From positions 24,125 through 88,124 of the forward strand of contig CASDWH010000032.1 in NCBI GenBank assembly GCA_949284715.1: DNA of 64,000 nucleotides. The letters are read 5' to 3'. Shown here one piece after another: positions 8,492 to 17,997 of this stretch (the stretch's first letter is position 1; every line of letters begins with the position of its first letter). This DNA comes from an uncultured bacterium. GTDB lineage: Bacteria; Cyanobacteriota; Vampirovibrionia; Gastranaerophilales; Gastranaerophilaceae. Both the position numbers and the translations under genes were made by a program. Below the pieces are notes generated by a model. The model had not been told where the DNA came from and made no database searches. It saw only the letters and a list, made by a program, of their open reading frames with translations.

Positions 8492-11377
8492 ATGCGAATA
8501 TCACCGGTATTAACAAATAATTTAAATAAAAAACAAACACCCCGTACTGTATACAGGCCCCCGCTCATCACACCTTCATTTACGGGTAAAGATGAATTTG
8601 TGAAACCTGTATTATGGGGAAATATTAAAAAGATTTTGTCAAAATCAATATTGCCTCTAGGCGGTTTAGCAGGAATTGGAACAAGTTTTCAAGAGAGCTT
8701 TGAAAGCAGGAATGAACAAATAGATTTATATTTAAAGTTAAACGGGCATTTTATTACGCCGGAGGTTTTTTATGATTTGTATTATAAATCGCCGGGACTT
8801 GCAAAAGCACTGGTAAACTCCGAGAGAAAAGTTTATTTAGGCGATATTGATGATTTATTGGATATTACGCAATATAAATTTACTGATGAACAGTACAGCG
8901 CGCTGGAATGTTTATTTTCTGCTAAAAATATGACACGTAAACCGGTGTTTGAAATTTCGGATATAGTTGCTGAATACTGGGAACAGCTTGATAATGAAAC
9001 TTGCATGGCAATTATTGAAAATAAAGAAAAGCTGGAGGAAGTTTTTTCAAGTATTCCCCAAACTCTAAATAAGGGTAAAGATTATATTAGCACTGCAATT
9101 GTATTTAAAAACAGACCCGAAGCCAAACCCGGGGAATTGATAGATTATTTTGAAACAATGTCGGAATACGATTTGTCATCAATGCTTGCGTGGTTTGAAT
9201 GCGAGCCGGAAATTAGGCTGGAAGTGCTGAATAGACTGAATAACAGCGACACACTTGCAAAATATCAGGAAAAATATTTTCTGGCAATTATACCGGGAAA
9301 AGAATTATTAAAAAAATTTGATATAATATCTGGATACGAAAAAAACGGACAGCCGTTAGATGGTTTGTTAAAAACACCTCAGGATTTACTGGATAAAGCA
9401 TATAAGGCTGATAATGTCACAAAGGGGCTGCAACGTTTAAAATCTCTGCCTCCGGCTGTATTTAATGATATTAAATGCACAAATCTCGGCGATATAATAG
9501 TTCATTTTGAAACTTTAAAGGATATCGGTAATATTAAACAACAGATTACGCTGGATGATTATATCTGGTTAGCAGAGAATTCAGGACTTTTGGATGATGG
9601 TCTTAAAGAGGAATTTGTTAATTCGGATTTTATTTTTGGTTTATTGCCGATTACTGATGACGAGAAAAAAATTTTTAAACAAAATTCTGCTCTATTAAAC
9701 CAAATATATTCAAAAGATATAACACTTTCAGGCAGCGAAATTTTTAATCTTCTTTTGAATCCCAATGCGTTTAATAATTTGCACAAAGTCGAGAAAATTC
9801 TTGAAGAGGACTTGGACAGCATTATAAAAGAGTTAGGATATAAGTGTCATAATACAAACCCTGTTTTTGCAGATATTGTTAAAAAATTTCTTCAGACAAA
9901 AGAAAACCTGCCTGCTCTGGTTGCTATTCCTGATATTAATAAAGATACTATTATTGAAAATTTCTTTCAAGTGTCAAAAATCCGCCCTGCAATTTCCAAA
10001 TCCCCTGAAAAATATTTAAATGATGCAAAGGATAAATATTCTGATTTAGAGCTGTGTTTTTTACAAAAGTACCTTGAGCTTGGTAATCGGGATGAAGTGG
10101 CTGCCAAAAAATTTTTAGATTCACTGGATGTTGAAACCAGAGATAAATTCTATATTGTAAATCGCAGTATAGATTACAATAACAATTATTATATGCAGCT
10201 TTTGTTTAATGCGGTTTCTGTAACAGACGGCGAGTATATTAATATGCTTTTATCCAAAAGGCTTAATAAATTCAGGCAGCGTGCCGGTGATATGCAGAAT
10301 TTGTCATACGAATCCAAATATTTTATAAATAAACTTATAAGACACGGTAAAAACAGAAATAGTTCCGGCAAAATTATAAAGCTGTCGGGTAAACAAAAAC
10401 AATTAATAGTGGATTATATTCCTATTATGCAGAGAACAGTGTCTGATGATTTATCATCAATAATAAACAGCTATTGCGAGCCGGTAGGGCGAAACGGCGA
10501 TTTTGTATTTAATCTTAATGACTTTTTAGAAGGTTACAGTCGTATAGTTTTTGAAAAACTCGGATACACCAGCGGAAAATATGAAAAATACTATGACTCT
10601 CTTAAAGAGTGGGATAGAAATAATATTCACCATATTCTTTCCCCTAACAGCAGAGATAAAGGGGAATTAAAGCTTTTATTTGATTTACAGACAACAGGCG
10701 GGTTTAACGAATATATTCTTAATCCCCAAACTCCGCACGGCAAAGACAATAATATGACCGGAAGAATATTTTCTAATCTGGGACTCGATTATAAGAGATG
10801 GCTGGAAGGTATTAAGCCGGAAAAGATAAATTGCGCCGGAAAAGATTATACAATAGGTCTGATAGACAGAAGTGCCAAAAATATGGTATTTATGGGTAAT
10901 TATACCTCCTGCTGTACTGCACTTGGCGAAGAAAAGGGCGACTCTGTACCAAACTATCTTTTAAATACTGCATTTAACATTATAGGCGTAAAAGATGAAC
11001 AGGGTGAAATTGCTGCAACATCAAGAATATTTGTAAGTAACAATTTTCAGGATGAACCGTTTCTGGTTATAGATAATATTGAGATTAGTAATAAATTCCG
11101 CTCATCTTTATCTAAAGATGACAGCATAAAATTTGCACAGGAGGTTTGGAATTATATCAATAAATTTGCACAATCATTGTCTGATAATCATACACCCGTT
11201 TATATGTCGCATAAGTACCCTAAAATTTTTCTTCCCGAAAGACCTGTTATCTCTTCCAGAATAAAACTTGCCGGAGCAACTACGCGCCCTGAGTTATATA
11301 TTAATACAATAGGTGATTATGTTATAACAAAAGACAGCTATGGATGTGAATTGATTAATATATTCAACGAACCTTGA
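8492..11377 (+). CDS. Unknown 961-aa mostly helical protein
   Basis: No family is recognised. The ATG at 8492 (MRISPVL) is preferred over a TTG seven codons earlier because AGGA lies just upstream. After an Asn-rich N-terminus containing PPLITPSFTGK come about 600 residues of acidic helical sequence. The C-terminal third (roughly residue 750 onward) looks like a separate globular domain, with W-L-E-G-I, then GNYTSCCTALGE with a Cys pair, SRIFV and a final 'YMSHKYPKIFLPERP' stretch. There is no signal peptide or membrane helix. It shares the short N-terminal 'F-T-G' tag with other unknowns in the window. bioD follows almost immediately. Confidence 0.75.
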   Translation: MRISPVLTNNLNKKQTPRTVYRPPLITPSFTGKDEFVKPVLWGNIKKILSKSILPLGGLAGIGTSFQESFESRNEQIDLYLKLNGHFITPEVFYDLYYKSPGLAKALVNSERKVYLGDIDDLLDITQYKFTDEQYSALECLFSAKNMTRKPVFEISDIVAEYWEQLDNETCMAIIENKEKLEEVFSSIPQTLNKGKDYISTAIVFKNRPEAKPGELIDYFETMSEYDLSSMLAWFECEPEIRLEVLNRLNNSDTLAKYQEKYFLAIIPGKELLKKFDIISGYEKNGQPLDGLLKTPQDLLDKAYKADNVTKGLQRLKSLPPAVFNDIKCTNLGDIIVHFETLKDIGNIKQQITLDDYIWLAENSGLLDDGLKEEFVNSDFIFGLLPITDDEKKIFKQNSALLNQIYSKDITLSGSEIFNLLLNPNAFNNLHKVEKILEEDLDSIIKELGYKCHNTNPVFADIVKKFLQTKENLPALVAIPDINKDTIIENFFQVSKIRPAISKSPEKYLNDAKDKYSDLELCFLQKYLELGNRDEVAAKKFLDSLDVETRDKFYIVNRSIDYNNNYYMQLLFNAVSVTDGEYINMLLSKRLNKFRQRAGDMQNLSYESKYFINKLIRHGKNRNSSGKIIKLSGKQKQLIVDYIPIMQRTVSDDLSSIINSYCEPVGRNGDFVFNLNDFLEGYSRIVFEKLGYTSGKYEKYYDSLKEWDRNNIHHILSPNSRDKGELKLLFDLQTTGGFNEYILNPQTPHGKDNNMTGRIFSNLGLDYKRWLEGIKPEKINCAGKDYTIGLIDRSAKNMVFMGNYTSCCTALGEEKGDSVPNYLLNTAFNIIGVKDEQGEIAATSRIFVSNNFQDEPFLVIDNIEISNKFRSSLSKDDSIKFAQEVWNYINKFAQSLSDNHTPVYMSHKYPKIFLPERPVISSRIKLAGATTRPELYINTIGDYVITKDSYGCELINIFNEP

Positions 11378-11394
11378 CGAAGTATAATTGTGTT

Positions 11395-12081
11395 ATGACA
11401 AAGGTAATTTTTATAACCGGAACAAATACTGATGTGGGTAAAACGTATGTTTCAGCCGCGCTTGCCGGCATGCTGACCGCTGACGGAGAACGCTGCGGGT
11501 ATTACAAGCCTGTATTGAGCGGAGCTGTTATGAGCGAAGGGGTATTGCATCCGGGTGATTGCGAGTATGTAATTAAAACCGCAGGACTAAACCAGATATC
11601 CCGGGAGTCTGCAAGTTATATTTTTGAAGAGGCTGTTTCTCCGCATCTTGCTGCAAAGCATGCCGGCGTAGTTATTGACAAATATAATATATTGGCTGAT
11701 TTTGAGATGGCAAAAGAGAAGTATGAATACTTGATAGTCGAAGGCGCCGGAGGGATTACTTGCCCGTTGTCGCTGGAGAATGACAGATATTTAATGTCTG
11801 ACCTTATTAAAGATATGGGATTAGACTGCCTCATTATTGCAGACGGAGGACTGGGTACTATTAATTCTGTTTTATTGACATACACCTGGGCAAAGAACAA
11901 AGATATTAATGTTAAAGGAATAATATTGAACAAATTCAAATACGGGAATGCTATGTATGAGGATAATATAAAAGCTATCGAGTGTCTATGTTCAGTTCCT
12001 GTACTTGGTTTGTTAGAAAATAACGGAACTGAAATTGATACCCGCGGGTATAATTTATCAGATATGTTTGGTGAGGTTTAG
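11395..12081 (+). CDS. bioD: Dethiobiotin synthetase
   Basis: BioD closes the ureido ring of dethiobiotin from 7,8-diaminopelargonate, CO2 and ATP. The 228-aa protein begins MTKVIFITGTNTDVGKT, which carries the P-loop GTNTDVGKT at residues 9-17. The second conserved stretch, VEGAGGITCPL, follows later. The ATG at 11395 is chosen over an upstream TTG because the family starts directly with this strand-P-loop. bioA begins 4 nt after the stop, so the pair is translationally linked. bioF, bioB and bioC are not in the window. Confidence 0.95.
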   Translation: MTKVIFITGTNTDVGKTYVSAALAGMLTADGERCGYYKPVLSGAVMSEGVLHPGDCEYVIKTAGLNQISRESASYIFEEAVSPHLAAKHAGVVIDKYNILADFEMAKEKYEYLIVEGAGGITCPLSLENDRYLMSDLIKDMGLDCLIIADGGLGTINSVLLTYTWAKNKDINVKGIILNKFKYGNAMYEDNIKAIECLCSVPVLGLLENNGTEIDTRGYNLSDMFGEV

Positions 12082-12085
12082 GGGA

Positions 12086-13429
12086 ATGGATTGGCAGGCA
12101 GAAGATTTAAAATATATATGGCACCCGTGTTCGCAAATGAAAGATTATGAAACACTTCAGCCGATTGTAATTGAGCGGGGGGAGGGGATAAATCTATATG
12201 ATATTACCGGAAAATGCTATAAAGATGTGGTAAGTTCCTGGTGGTGTAATCTTTTAGGGCATTGTAACCCGCGGATTACAAAAGCGCTGAAAGAACAATC
12301 AGAAAAACTGGAACACGTTATTTTTGCAAATTTTACCCACAAACCTGTAATCTCTCTTTGTCAGAAATTGTCAAGATATCTTCCTGATGGATTGTGTAAA
12401 TTTAATTTTGCGGATAACGGGTCATCTTCGATTGAAATGGCTCTTAAAATGAGCTTTCAGTATCATTATCAAACAGGTAATCCTCAGAAAAAAAGATTTA
12501 TGGCTTTATCTGACGGTTATCACGGTGAAACAATAGGAGCTTTATCAGCAGGGGCGCTTGATTTGTATGCTGAAATCTATAAACCGATACTACTTGATGT
12601 GAAACGGATTGCAGCGCCTGATTGTTTCAGATGTCCTTACGGAAAAAACAGAGAAAACTGTGATTGTGAATGTATTAAGGCTGCTAATAGCACTTTTGAA
12701 CAGTATGGAGAAGAAACAGCGGCTCTTATAATTGAACCATTGCTTCAAGGTTCTGCCGGCATGAGAATTTATCCTCCGCTTTATATAAAAAAACTCAGGG
12801 AACTTTGCGATAAATATAACGTGCATTTGATAGCCGATGAAATTGCAACAGGATACGGGCGTACAGGAAAAATGTTTGCCTGTGACTGGGCAGATGTTTC
12901 GCCGGATATAATGTGTCTTTCAAAAGGGCTTACAGGCGGATATATGCCTATGGCTGCTGCAATTACTACTCAGAAAATATTTGACGCATTTTATGACGAT
13001 TATTTAAAAGGCAAAGCTTTTATGCATTCACACACCTATGCCGGCAATCCTCTTGGCTGTGCGTGTGCAAATGCTGTGCTTGATATTTTTGAAACGGATA
13101 AGATTTTAGATACACTTCCCCAGCGTAACGCTGTTTTTCATAAAATTGTGTGTGAAAAGTTTATTTCGCATAAAAATGTTGGCGAAGTCCGCCATATCGG
13201 GTTTATTAATGCTATAGAGCTTGTTAAGAATAAAACTGCAAAAGAACCGTTTAACTCATCTTTAAGAACCGGATACAGGATTTATAAAAAAGCGCTTGAA
13301 AAAGGGCTTATTCTCCGCCCGCTCGGTGACGTTTTATACTTTAATCCGCCGCTTATTATTACAGAACAGGATATGCACGAAGTAGCAGAAACAGCCTATG
13401 AAGCAATGCTTGAGATATTAGGAATGTAA
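12086..13429 (+). CDS. bioA: Adenosylmethionine-8-amino-7-oxononanoate aminotransferase
   Basis: BioA is a class-III PLP aminotransferase that makes 7,8-diaminopelargonate using S-adenosylmethionine as amino donor. Hallmarks of the BioA subgroup are WHPCSQMKDYE near the N-terminus, DGYHGETIGA, LIADEIATGYGRTG, and the PLP lysine in LSKGLTGG. The start at 12086 (MDWQAEDL) gives 447 aa. GAGG, inside the end of bioD, serves as its ribosome-binding site about 9 nt upstream. An in-frame start further upstream would read into bioD and is rejected. A Cys cluster (CFRCPYGKNRENCDCEC) sits at about residues 183-199, as in many BioA proteins from anaerobes. Confidence 0.95.
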   Translation: MDWQAEDLKYIWHPCSQMKDYETLQPIVIERGEGINLYDITGKCYKDVVSSWWCNLLGHCNPRITKALKEQSEKLEHVIFANFTHKPVISLCQKLSRYLPDGLCKFNFADNGSSSIEMALKMSFQYHYQTGNPQKKRFMALSDGYHGETIGALSAGALDLYAEIYKPILLDVKRIAAPDCFRCPYGKNRENCDCECIKAANSTFEQYGEETAALIIEPLLQGSAGMRIYPPLYIKKLRELCDKYNVHLIADEIATGYGRTGKMFACDWADVSPDIMCLSKGLTGGYMPMAAAITTQKIFDAFYDDYLKGKAFMHSHTYAGNPLGCACANAVLDIFETDKILDTLPQRNAVFHKIVCEKFISHKNVGEVRHIGFINAIELVKNKTAKEPFNSSLRTGYRIYKKALEKGLILRPLGDVLYFNPPLIITEQDMHEVAETAYEAMLEILGM

Positions 13430-13439
13430 AAATTGTTTA

Positions 13440-14714
13440 TCACTTGCTGCCTTCTGTAATTACCGGCAAATCAATAATAAATGTCGAGCCGTTATTAACC
13501 TCGCTTTTAACTGATATCTTCCCTCCGTGGAGTTCTACCAGTTCTTTGGTTATTGTAAGCCCCAGTCCTGTCGATGCTTCCTTTTTGGTATAAGCGGAAT
13601 CAAGCTGTACAAATTTTGCAAAGATTTTTCCGTGATATTTAGGGTCTATACCTATTCCGTTATCGTGTACTGATAAAATAACACGATTCTTTTTGTTTTC
13701 CGCTCCAAGCAGAATTTCTCCGTTTTCAGGTGTGAACTTAATAGCATTGCTTACCAGATTATAAAAAACCTGCTGCATTTTTTGATAGTCCGCATATATT
13801 TCAAAATCGTCATCAAAATCCTTAATCATTTTAATGTTTTTCTTTGCAGCAAGCGGAGCAAGTACATTACAGACTTCGGTATAAAGCATATCAATGCTGA
13901 ATCTGCTTCGTGAAATCTTCATTGCTTTTGCTTCAATCTTTGAAATATCAAGAATTTCGTTAATCATGCCGAGCAGCCGCAGTCCCGAAACACGGATTTC
14001 TCCGACAAATTCTTTTTGTTTTTCGGAAAGCTCTCCATACATCCCGTTTTGCAGTATTTCCGAAAAACCTAAAATAGAATTCAGCGGGGTTCGTAATTCA
14101 TGTGATACATTTGCAAGAAACTCGTTTTTAACTTTGTCGGCTTCTAATATTTTTTCGTTTTGTTCTTTAATTGTTTTATAAGCGTTATTCTTTTCAATTA
14201 TACCGTCTTTTAAGGCTTTTAATTGAATTTTGAATACGTTTGACAATTCAAGATCTTTTATTACATAAGAAATTATACAGGAGCAAGTTTGTAAAATTGC
14301 CAAATCTTCATCTGTGTACAGCCTGCCGTCATTTCTTGCAAGAACAAGAATTCCAAAAACAGTCTGCCTGATAATAAGCTTAGATATCGCATACTTACAG
14401 TCTTTACCCTGAATTTTTAAAGTTTTTATTATCGGATTGTTTTCATCGGCAATATAATTATCATCTGAATAAATAAGCTTTTTTTGCCGTGTATTGAACG
14501 GGAAGGTACTATTTACCGGATAATTAGGATAGTTATTAAAGGAATATTTTAATTGCAGGCTTTCAGGATTTACATAGTAAATGAAGGCTTCCGTAAATTC
14601 AAAAATTTTTCCGAGTTTTTCAAAGATACTTAAAGCCCCGTCTTTTTCGTTTAGATTAGTTTCAAAAAAGAGCGGAAAAATATTGAGTACTTCTGTATTG
14701 CTTATTTTTGGCAT
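13440..14714 (-). CDS. Cytosolic GAF-type sensor histidine kinase
   Basis: This is a two-component sensor kinase of 424 aa without membrane helices. Residues 1-160 form a GAF-like sensory region. A short coiled coil leads into the HisKA domain with phospho-acceptor H205 in NVSHELRTPL. The HATPase_c domain follows with N-box NLVSNAIKF, G1 box DNGIGID and G2 box GLGLTITKELVELHGG. All catalytic motifs are intact. No response regulator is adjacent, so the partner is unknown. There is no ribosome-binding site, and the predicted transcription start falls on the ATG (see promoter entry). It converges with bioA. Confidence 0.92.
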   Translation of the reverse strand: MPKISNTEVLNIFPLFFETNLNEKDGALSIFEKLGKIFEFTEAFIYYVNPESLQLKYSFNNYPNYPVNSTFPFNTRQKKLIYSDDNYIADENNPIIKTLKIQGKDCKYAISKLIIRQTVFGILVLARNDGRLYTDEDLAILQTCSCIISYVIKDLELSNVFKIQLKALKDGIIEKNNAYKTIKEQNEKILEADKVKNEFLANVSHELRTPLNSILGFSEILQNGMYGELSEKQKEFVGEIRVSGLRLLGMINEILDISKIEAKAMKISRSRFSIDMLYTEVCNVLAPLAAKKNIKMIKDFDDDFEIYADYQKMQQVFYNLVSNAIKFTPENGEILLGAENKKNRVILSVHDNGIGIDPKYHGKIFAKFVQLDSAYTKKEASTGLGLTITKELVELHGGKISVKSEVNNGSTFIIDLPVITEGSK

Positions 14715-14749
14715 AACTAAATTTTAACAGATTAAAGAAAACAGAGCAA
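14714..14749 (-). promoter_or_regulatory. Promoter of the histidine kinase, apparently leaderless
   Basis: On the minus strand, TTGCTC (14744-14749) and TAAAAT (14721-14726) are 17 nt apart. Only 6 nt separate the -10 element from the start codon, so transcription should begin at about the A of the ATG. No Shine-Dalgarno sequence is present. Confidence 0.45.
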
Positions 14750-14793
14750 TAATATATTTATGTTATACTGGAATGGTAAAAACAGAGGTAAAA

Positions 14794-15756
14794 ATGAGAG
14801 CAGTAGTATTTGATAAAACACTTAAATATGTTGAAGATTATAAAAAGCCTATTCCGCAGCCCGGAGAGGCATTAATAAGAGTTACACTCGCCGGTATATG
14901 TAATACCGACTATGAAATAACAAAAGGGTATATGGGGTATAACGGAATCCTCGGACACGAATTTGTCGGCGTTGTAGAGGAGGTTAACGGAGAAGATAAA
15001 ACGCTTGTTGGCAAACGTGTTGTTGCAGAAATAAGCTGGGGATGTGATAAACCTGATTGTGAGTGGTGCGCGGTTAAAAATTACCGTCATTGTCCCCAGC
15101 GCCACACTCTCGGTATCTGGCGCAAAGACGGGTGTTTTGCGGATTATGTAACCATTCCGGTTAAGGTTCTGTTTGAAATTCCGGATAACGTAACAGATGA
15201 GCAGGCAGTATTTACGGAGCCGCTTGCCGCGGCTTGCGAGATATCTGAACAATTGCATATTGAACCATGCCAGACCGTTCTTGTTCAGGGGGATGGCAAG
15301 CTCGGACTTATTACTGCAATGACTTTGAATTCTCAGAATTATGACGTTACTCTTGTCGGTAAACACCCTGAAAAACTTGAACTGGTAAAAGGGTTAGGCA
15401 TAAAAATCGTTCTTCTGGATGAATTCGACAGCAAGAAATACGATGTTGTAGTTGAAGCAACAGGTTCTGTATCAGGATTTGAGTCTGCCATGGTGCATAC
15501 AAAGCCCCGCGGTGTTCTTGTATTAAAAAGTACAGTTGCGACAGGCAAAGAACTAAACCTTGCACCGGTTGTTATTGACGAAATAACAGTACTCGGCTCC
15601 CGCTGCGGACAGTTTAAGCCGGCACTCAGACTTCTTGAACGGCACGCGATTGATTTTTCAAAACTCATTACTGCGGTGTATCCGGTTGAAAAATCAATTG
15701 AGGCTTTTGAACGTAATAAGGACAAAGATTCTGTAAAAGTTCTTATAAAGTTTTAA
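14794..15756 (+). CDS. Zinc-type medium-chain alcohol dehydrogenase family protein
   Basis: This is an MDR oxidoreductase of the L-threonine/sorbitol dehydrogenase type, 320 aa. It has the catalytic-zinc Cys in AGICNTDYE, GHEFVG, and a structural-zinc segment CDKPDCEWCAVKNYRHC. The Rossmann nucleotide-binding part is unusual: it reads QGDGKLGLIT rather than GxGxxG. The ATG at 14794 is chosen because AGAGG lies 5 nt upstream, while an earlier ATG at 14773 is only 3 nt past a TATACT -10 element. The substrate cannot be told from sequence. It stands alone, transcribed divergently from the histidine kinase. Confidence 0.85.
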   Translation: MRAVVFDKTLKYVEDYKKPIPQPGEALIRVTLAGICNTDYEITKGYMGYNGILGHEFVGVVEEVNGEDKTLVGKRVVAEISWGCDKPDCEWCAVKNYRHCPQRHTLGIWRKDGCFADYVTIPVKVLFEIPDNVTDEQAVFTEPLAAACEISEQLHIEPCQTVLVQGDGKLGLITAMTLNSQNYDVTLVGKHPEKLELVKGLGIKIVLLDEFDSKKYDVVVEATGSVSGFESAMVHTKPRGVLVLKSTVATGKELNLAPVVIDEITVLGSRCGQFKPALRLLERHAIDFSKLITAVYPVEKSIEAFERNKDKDSVKVLIKF

Positions 15757-15818
15757 TCTATCGCCCGCGTTGCTGTTATAAAGGATATAAAATGTGGCAC
15801 TAATATATTGGAGGTGCG

Positions 15819-16139
15819 ATGTTTTTATCCGTATCAGGAATAAATTTTTACCGGTATGACGAAGCTGCGGAGGCTAATTATGTAGCCCGTAAACTTATGT
15901 CATACGGTGTTCCGCCTACAGGTGATATAACTTCTGATAAACAAATACTTAAACGTATAGAAGCAGGAGAAACCTTTTTACCTGTTATTTCAACGCAGAA
16001 TACAGATACACGACAATATACAGGAGCCTCCGAGTATAGTCAGAATAATTACGACGAACAGTTAACAAAACTTGAAACAGAACGCCCGGGAGCAGAACAA
16101 TTAGGGATTCTTATGAAACTCAGATTAGGCCTAGTTTAG
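15819..16139 (+). CDS. Small protein of unknown function
   Basis: This is a 106-aa soluble protein with a good GGAGGTG ribosome-binding site just before the ATG, so it is probably expressed. The sequence FYRYDEAAEANYVARKLMSYGVPP suggests a helical fold; the C-terminal half is polar. I see no motif, signal or membrane segment. Its stop overlaps the thrB stop by 4 nt on the opposite strand. Confidence 0.65.
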   Translation: MFLSVSGINFYRYDEAAEANYVARKLMSYGVPPTGDITSDKQILKRIEAGETFLPVISTQNTDTRQYTGASEYSQNNYDEQLTKLETERPGAEQLGILMKLRLGLV

Positions 16140-17080
16140 TTCTGGTCAAGAATAACGGCACCCTGTTCTTCTACTTTAAGTGTTTTAACATCTGCCGATA
16201 TACCTAACCCTTCCCATATTTCTTTTACCGAGGACTTAATTTTTTCTGTATTGTAATTCTTTGAAATAACGAGTAATGTAGGGCCGGCGCCGCTTATTAC
16301 GCAGCCGAGAACGCCCTGTTCACTTCTGAGTTTATCCATAATTTCAGGCATCCCCGGAATAAGTTTTACCCTGTAGGGCTGGTGGATTCTATCATTTAAA
16401 GCCCTTGTCATAAGTTCGTCATCTGCTGTTTCTATTGCATGAATAAGCATTGCCGAGTGTTTTAGATTGTAAACGGCGTCAGCAAGCGGTATTTCTTTAG
16501 GTATTACAGAACGTGCAATTGCTGTTGAAAGTTCAAAATCCGGTACACAGATGGTTAAATCCCAATCCTCCGGCCATTTTAGTTTTCTGTAAATAACACT
16601 GCCGTCATCTTCCAGAGAAGAAAAGACAACCCCTCCAAGTATTGCAGGAGTTACGTTGTCAGGATGCCCCTCAACCTCTGTTGCAATTGATATTAAGGCC
16701 GTTTCATCTGCCGGAAATCCATGGAGTTTATTTGCTGCAATAAGTGCGCCTACAATTACAGAAGCAGAGCTTCCGAGGCCTCTTGTTATAGGGATTTCGG
16801 ATTGTATATTAATTTTTAATTCTGACGGCTCTTGTCCGATTGAATTGTATAATAATTCTATTGCTTTGTATGCAAGGTTATTTTCATCCCGCGGTATATC
16901 TTCAAGGAATGCTGTTACCGCATCACTGCTGTTTGCGATTATGTTAATTTCAATACCGGAGCCGGGCAGAACAGTTTCTTCTATTGTAATAGTATTATAA
17001 ATGGGCAGCGCCAGACCAAAACAATCAAATCCCGGGCCGAGATTTGCCGATGTGGCTGGAACTCTTACGCTAACTTTCAT
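16136..17080 (-). CDS. thrB: Homoserine kinase
   Basis: ThrB phosphorylates homoserine on the way to threonine. The 314-aa protein has the GHMP-kinase layout: VRVPATSANLGPGFDCFGLAL at the start, the ATP-binding loop RGLGSSASVIVGA, and the C-terminal SGAGPTLLVI glycine motif. All are typical of ThrB rather than other GHMP kinases. GAGGAT precedes the start. thrA and thrC are not adjacent. The yhaM-like gene lies 25 nt upstream in the same direction, so the two may be cotranscribed. Confidence 0.95.
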   Translation of the reverse strand: MKVSVRVPATSANLGPGFDCFGLALPIYNTITIEETVLPGSGIEINIIANSSDAVTAFLEDIPRDENNLAYKAIELLYNSIGQEPSELKINIQSEIPITRGLGSSASVIVGALIAANKLHGFPADETALISIATEVEGHPDNVTPAILGGVVFSSLEDDGSVIYRKLKWPEDWDLTICVPDFELSTAIARSVIPKEIPLADAVYNLKHSAMLIHAIETADDELMTRALNDRIHQPYRVKLIPGMPEIMDKLRSEQGVLGCVISGAGPTLLVISKNYNTEKIKSSVKEIWEGLGISADVKTLKVEEQGAVILDQN

Positions 17081-17105
17081 AAATCATCCTCATACTTTAA
17101 GCAAA

Positions 17106-17933
17106 TTATAACATAGATACATTAATCTTCCCAAATTTTGCCGATAAATCATCCAGATGGTGAACAATGTACAGTTCAGGCGCCAAATCTTTTTCATTTA
17201 AATCAATTATAGCACCCCATTCAGCTCTGCCATGATGGGCAGCAATCATCTTTGCAATGTTTCTGAAGCCGGCGTTCATACAGACAGAAAACCCGTACTG
17301 GGAATGGGTAAGCCAGTCTTTTCTAAAATCTTCATCATAGTCTATAAGTCCGGTTTCTGTATCAATCGTATATTCAAAAATTTTGCCGATGTCATGAAGC
17401 AGACATGCTGCTATAACTTCATCTTTATTTATTCTGGCAGCAAATAACGGAATATTGGCTTCTGCAAAGTTCAGACATTCAAGAGTGTGTACCATCAAGC
17501 CGCCGATATAGTTATGATGCATAAGCTTTGCTGCCGGAGAAATTTTTATTTTTTCCTCGTATTTTTTGTATATATTAAGAGTAAACTCTTTTAATTCCTC
17601 ATTAGAAATTTCTTCAATATAACCGATTAACTGTTTAAAAGCATTTTCCCGTTCTTGTTCATCTAACCCTGTTTTCGCTTCTTTAATAAGTTCAAGAGCC
17701 GAAACAAGGCAGTTGTTATATTTTTCATTAAAAGAACCTGAAACTATTCTAAGCAGGTTGCCTGAACGGAAAAGTTTTGCATCAAGCCTGTTCAGAGTTT
17801 CTTCCCAGAGTATGCAGTTAAGCAGAGAATCGTCTGAGGTATCTTTTAGCTGAAGTTTACCCATTTTTGTTCCTGCTTTAGTATCTCCGATTGAAAATAT
17901 AACAACTTCATAGATTGTTTCTGTACTAAACAT
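17106..17933 (-). CDS. YhaM-like 3'-5' exoribonuclease with OB-fold and HD domains
   Basis: The N-terminal 90 residues form an OB-fold nucleic-acid binding region (GTKMGKLQLKDTSDDSLLNCILWEE). The remainder is an HD phosphohydrolase domain with HHNYIGGLMVHTLECL, the metal pair in LLHDIGKIFEY, and HSQYG and AHHGRAEWG further on. This order and the 275-aa length match the YhaM family, which trims single-stranded RNA or DNA 3' ends. GGAG precedes the start. It lies just upstream of thrB on the same strand. Confidence 0.85.
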   Translation of the reverse strand: MFSTETIYEVVIFSIGDTKAGTKMGKLQLKDTSDDSLLNCILWEETLNRLDAKLFRSGNLLRIVSGSFNEKYNNCLVSALELIKEAKTGLDEQERENAFKQLIGYIEEISNEELKEFTLNIYKKYEEKIKISPAAKLMHHNYIGGLMVHTLECLNFAEANIPLFAARINKDEVIAACLLHDIGKIFEYTIDTETGLIDYDEDFRKDWLTHSQYGFSVCMNAGFRNIAKMIAAHHGRAEWGAIIDLNEKDLAPELYIVHHLDDLSAKFGKINVSML

Positions 17934-17997
17934 AATTACTCCTATACCGTATGTAAATTATAATAACAGAAACAAATGCAAAGTGTATTTATTTCAT

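Noticed and set aside
11374..11394. TTGACG and TATAAT close together just before bioD
   Set aside because: Only 3 nt separate them, so they cannot form a -35/-10 pair.
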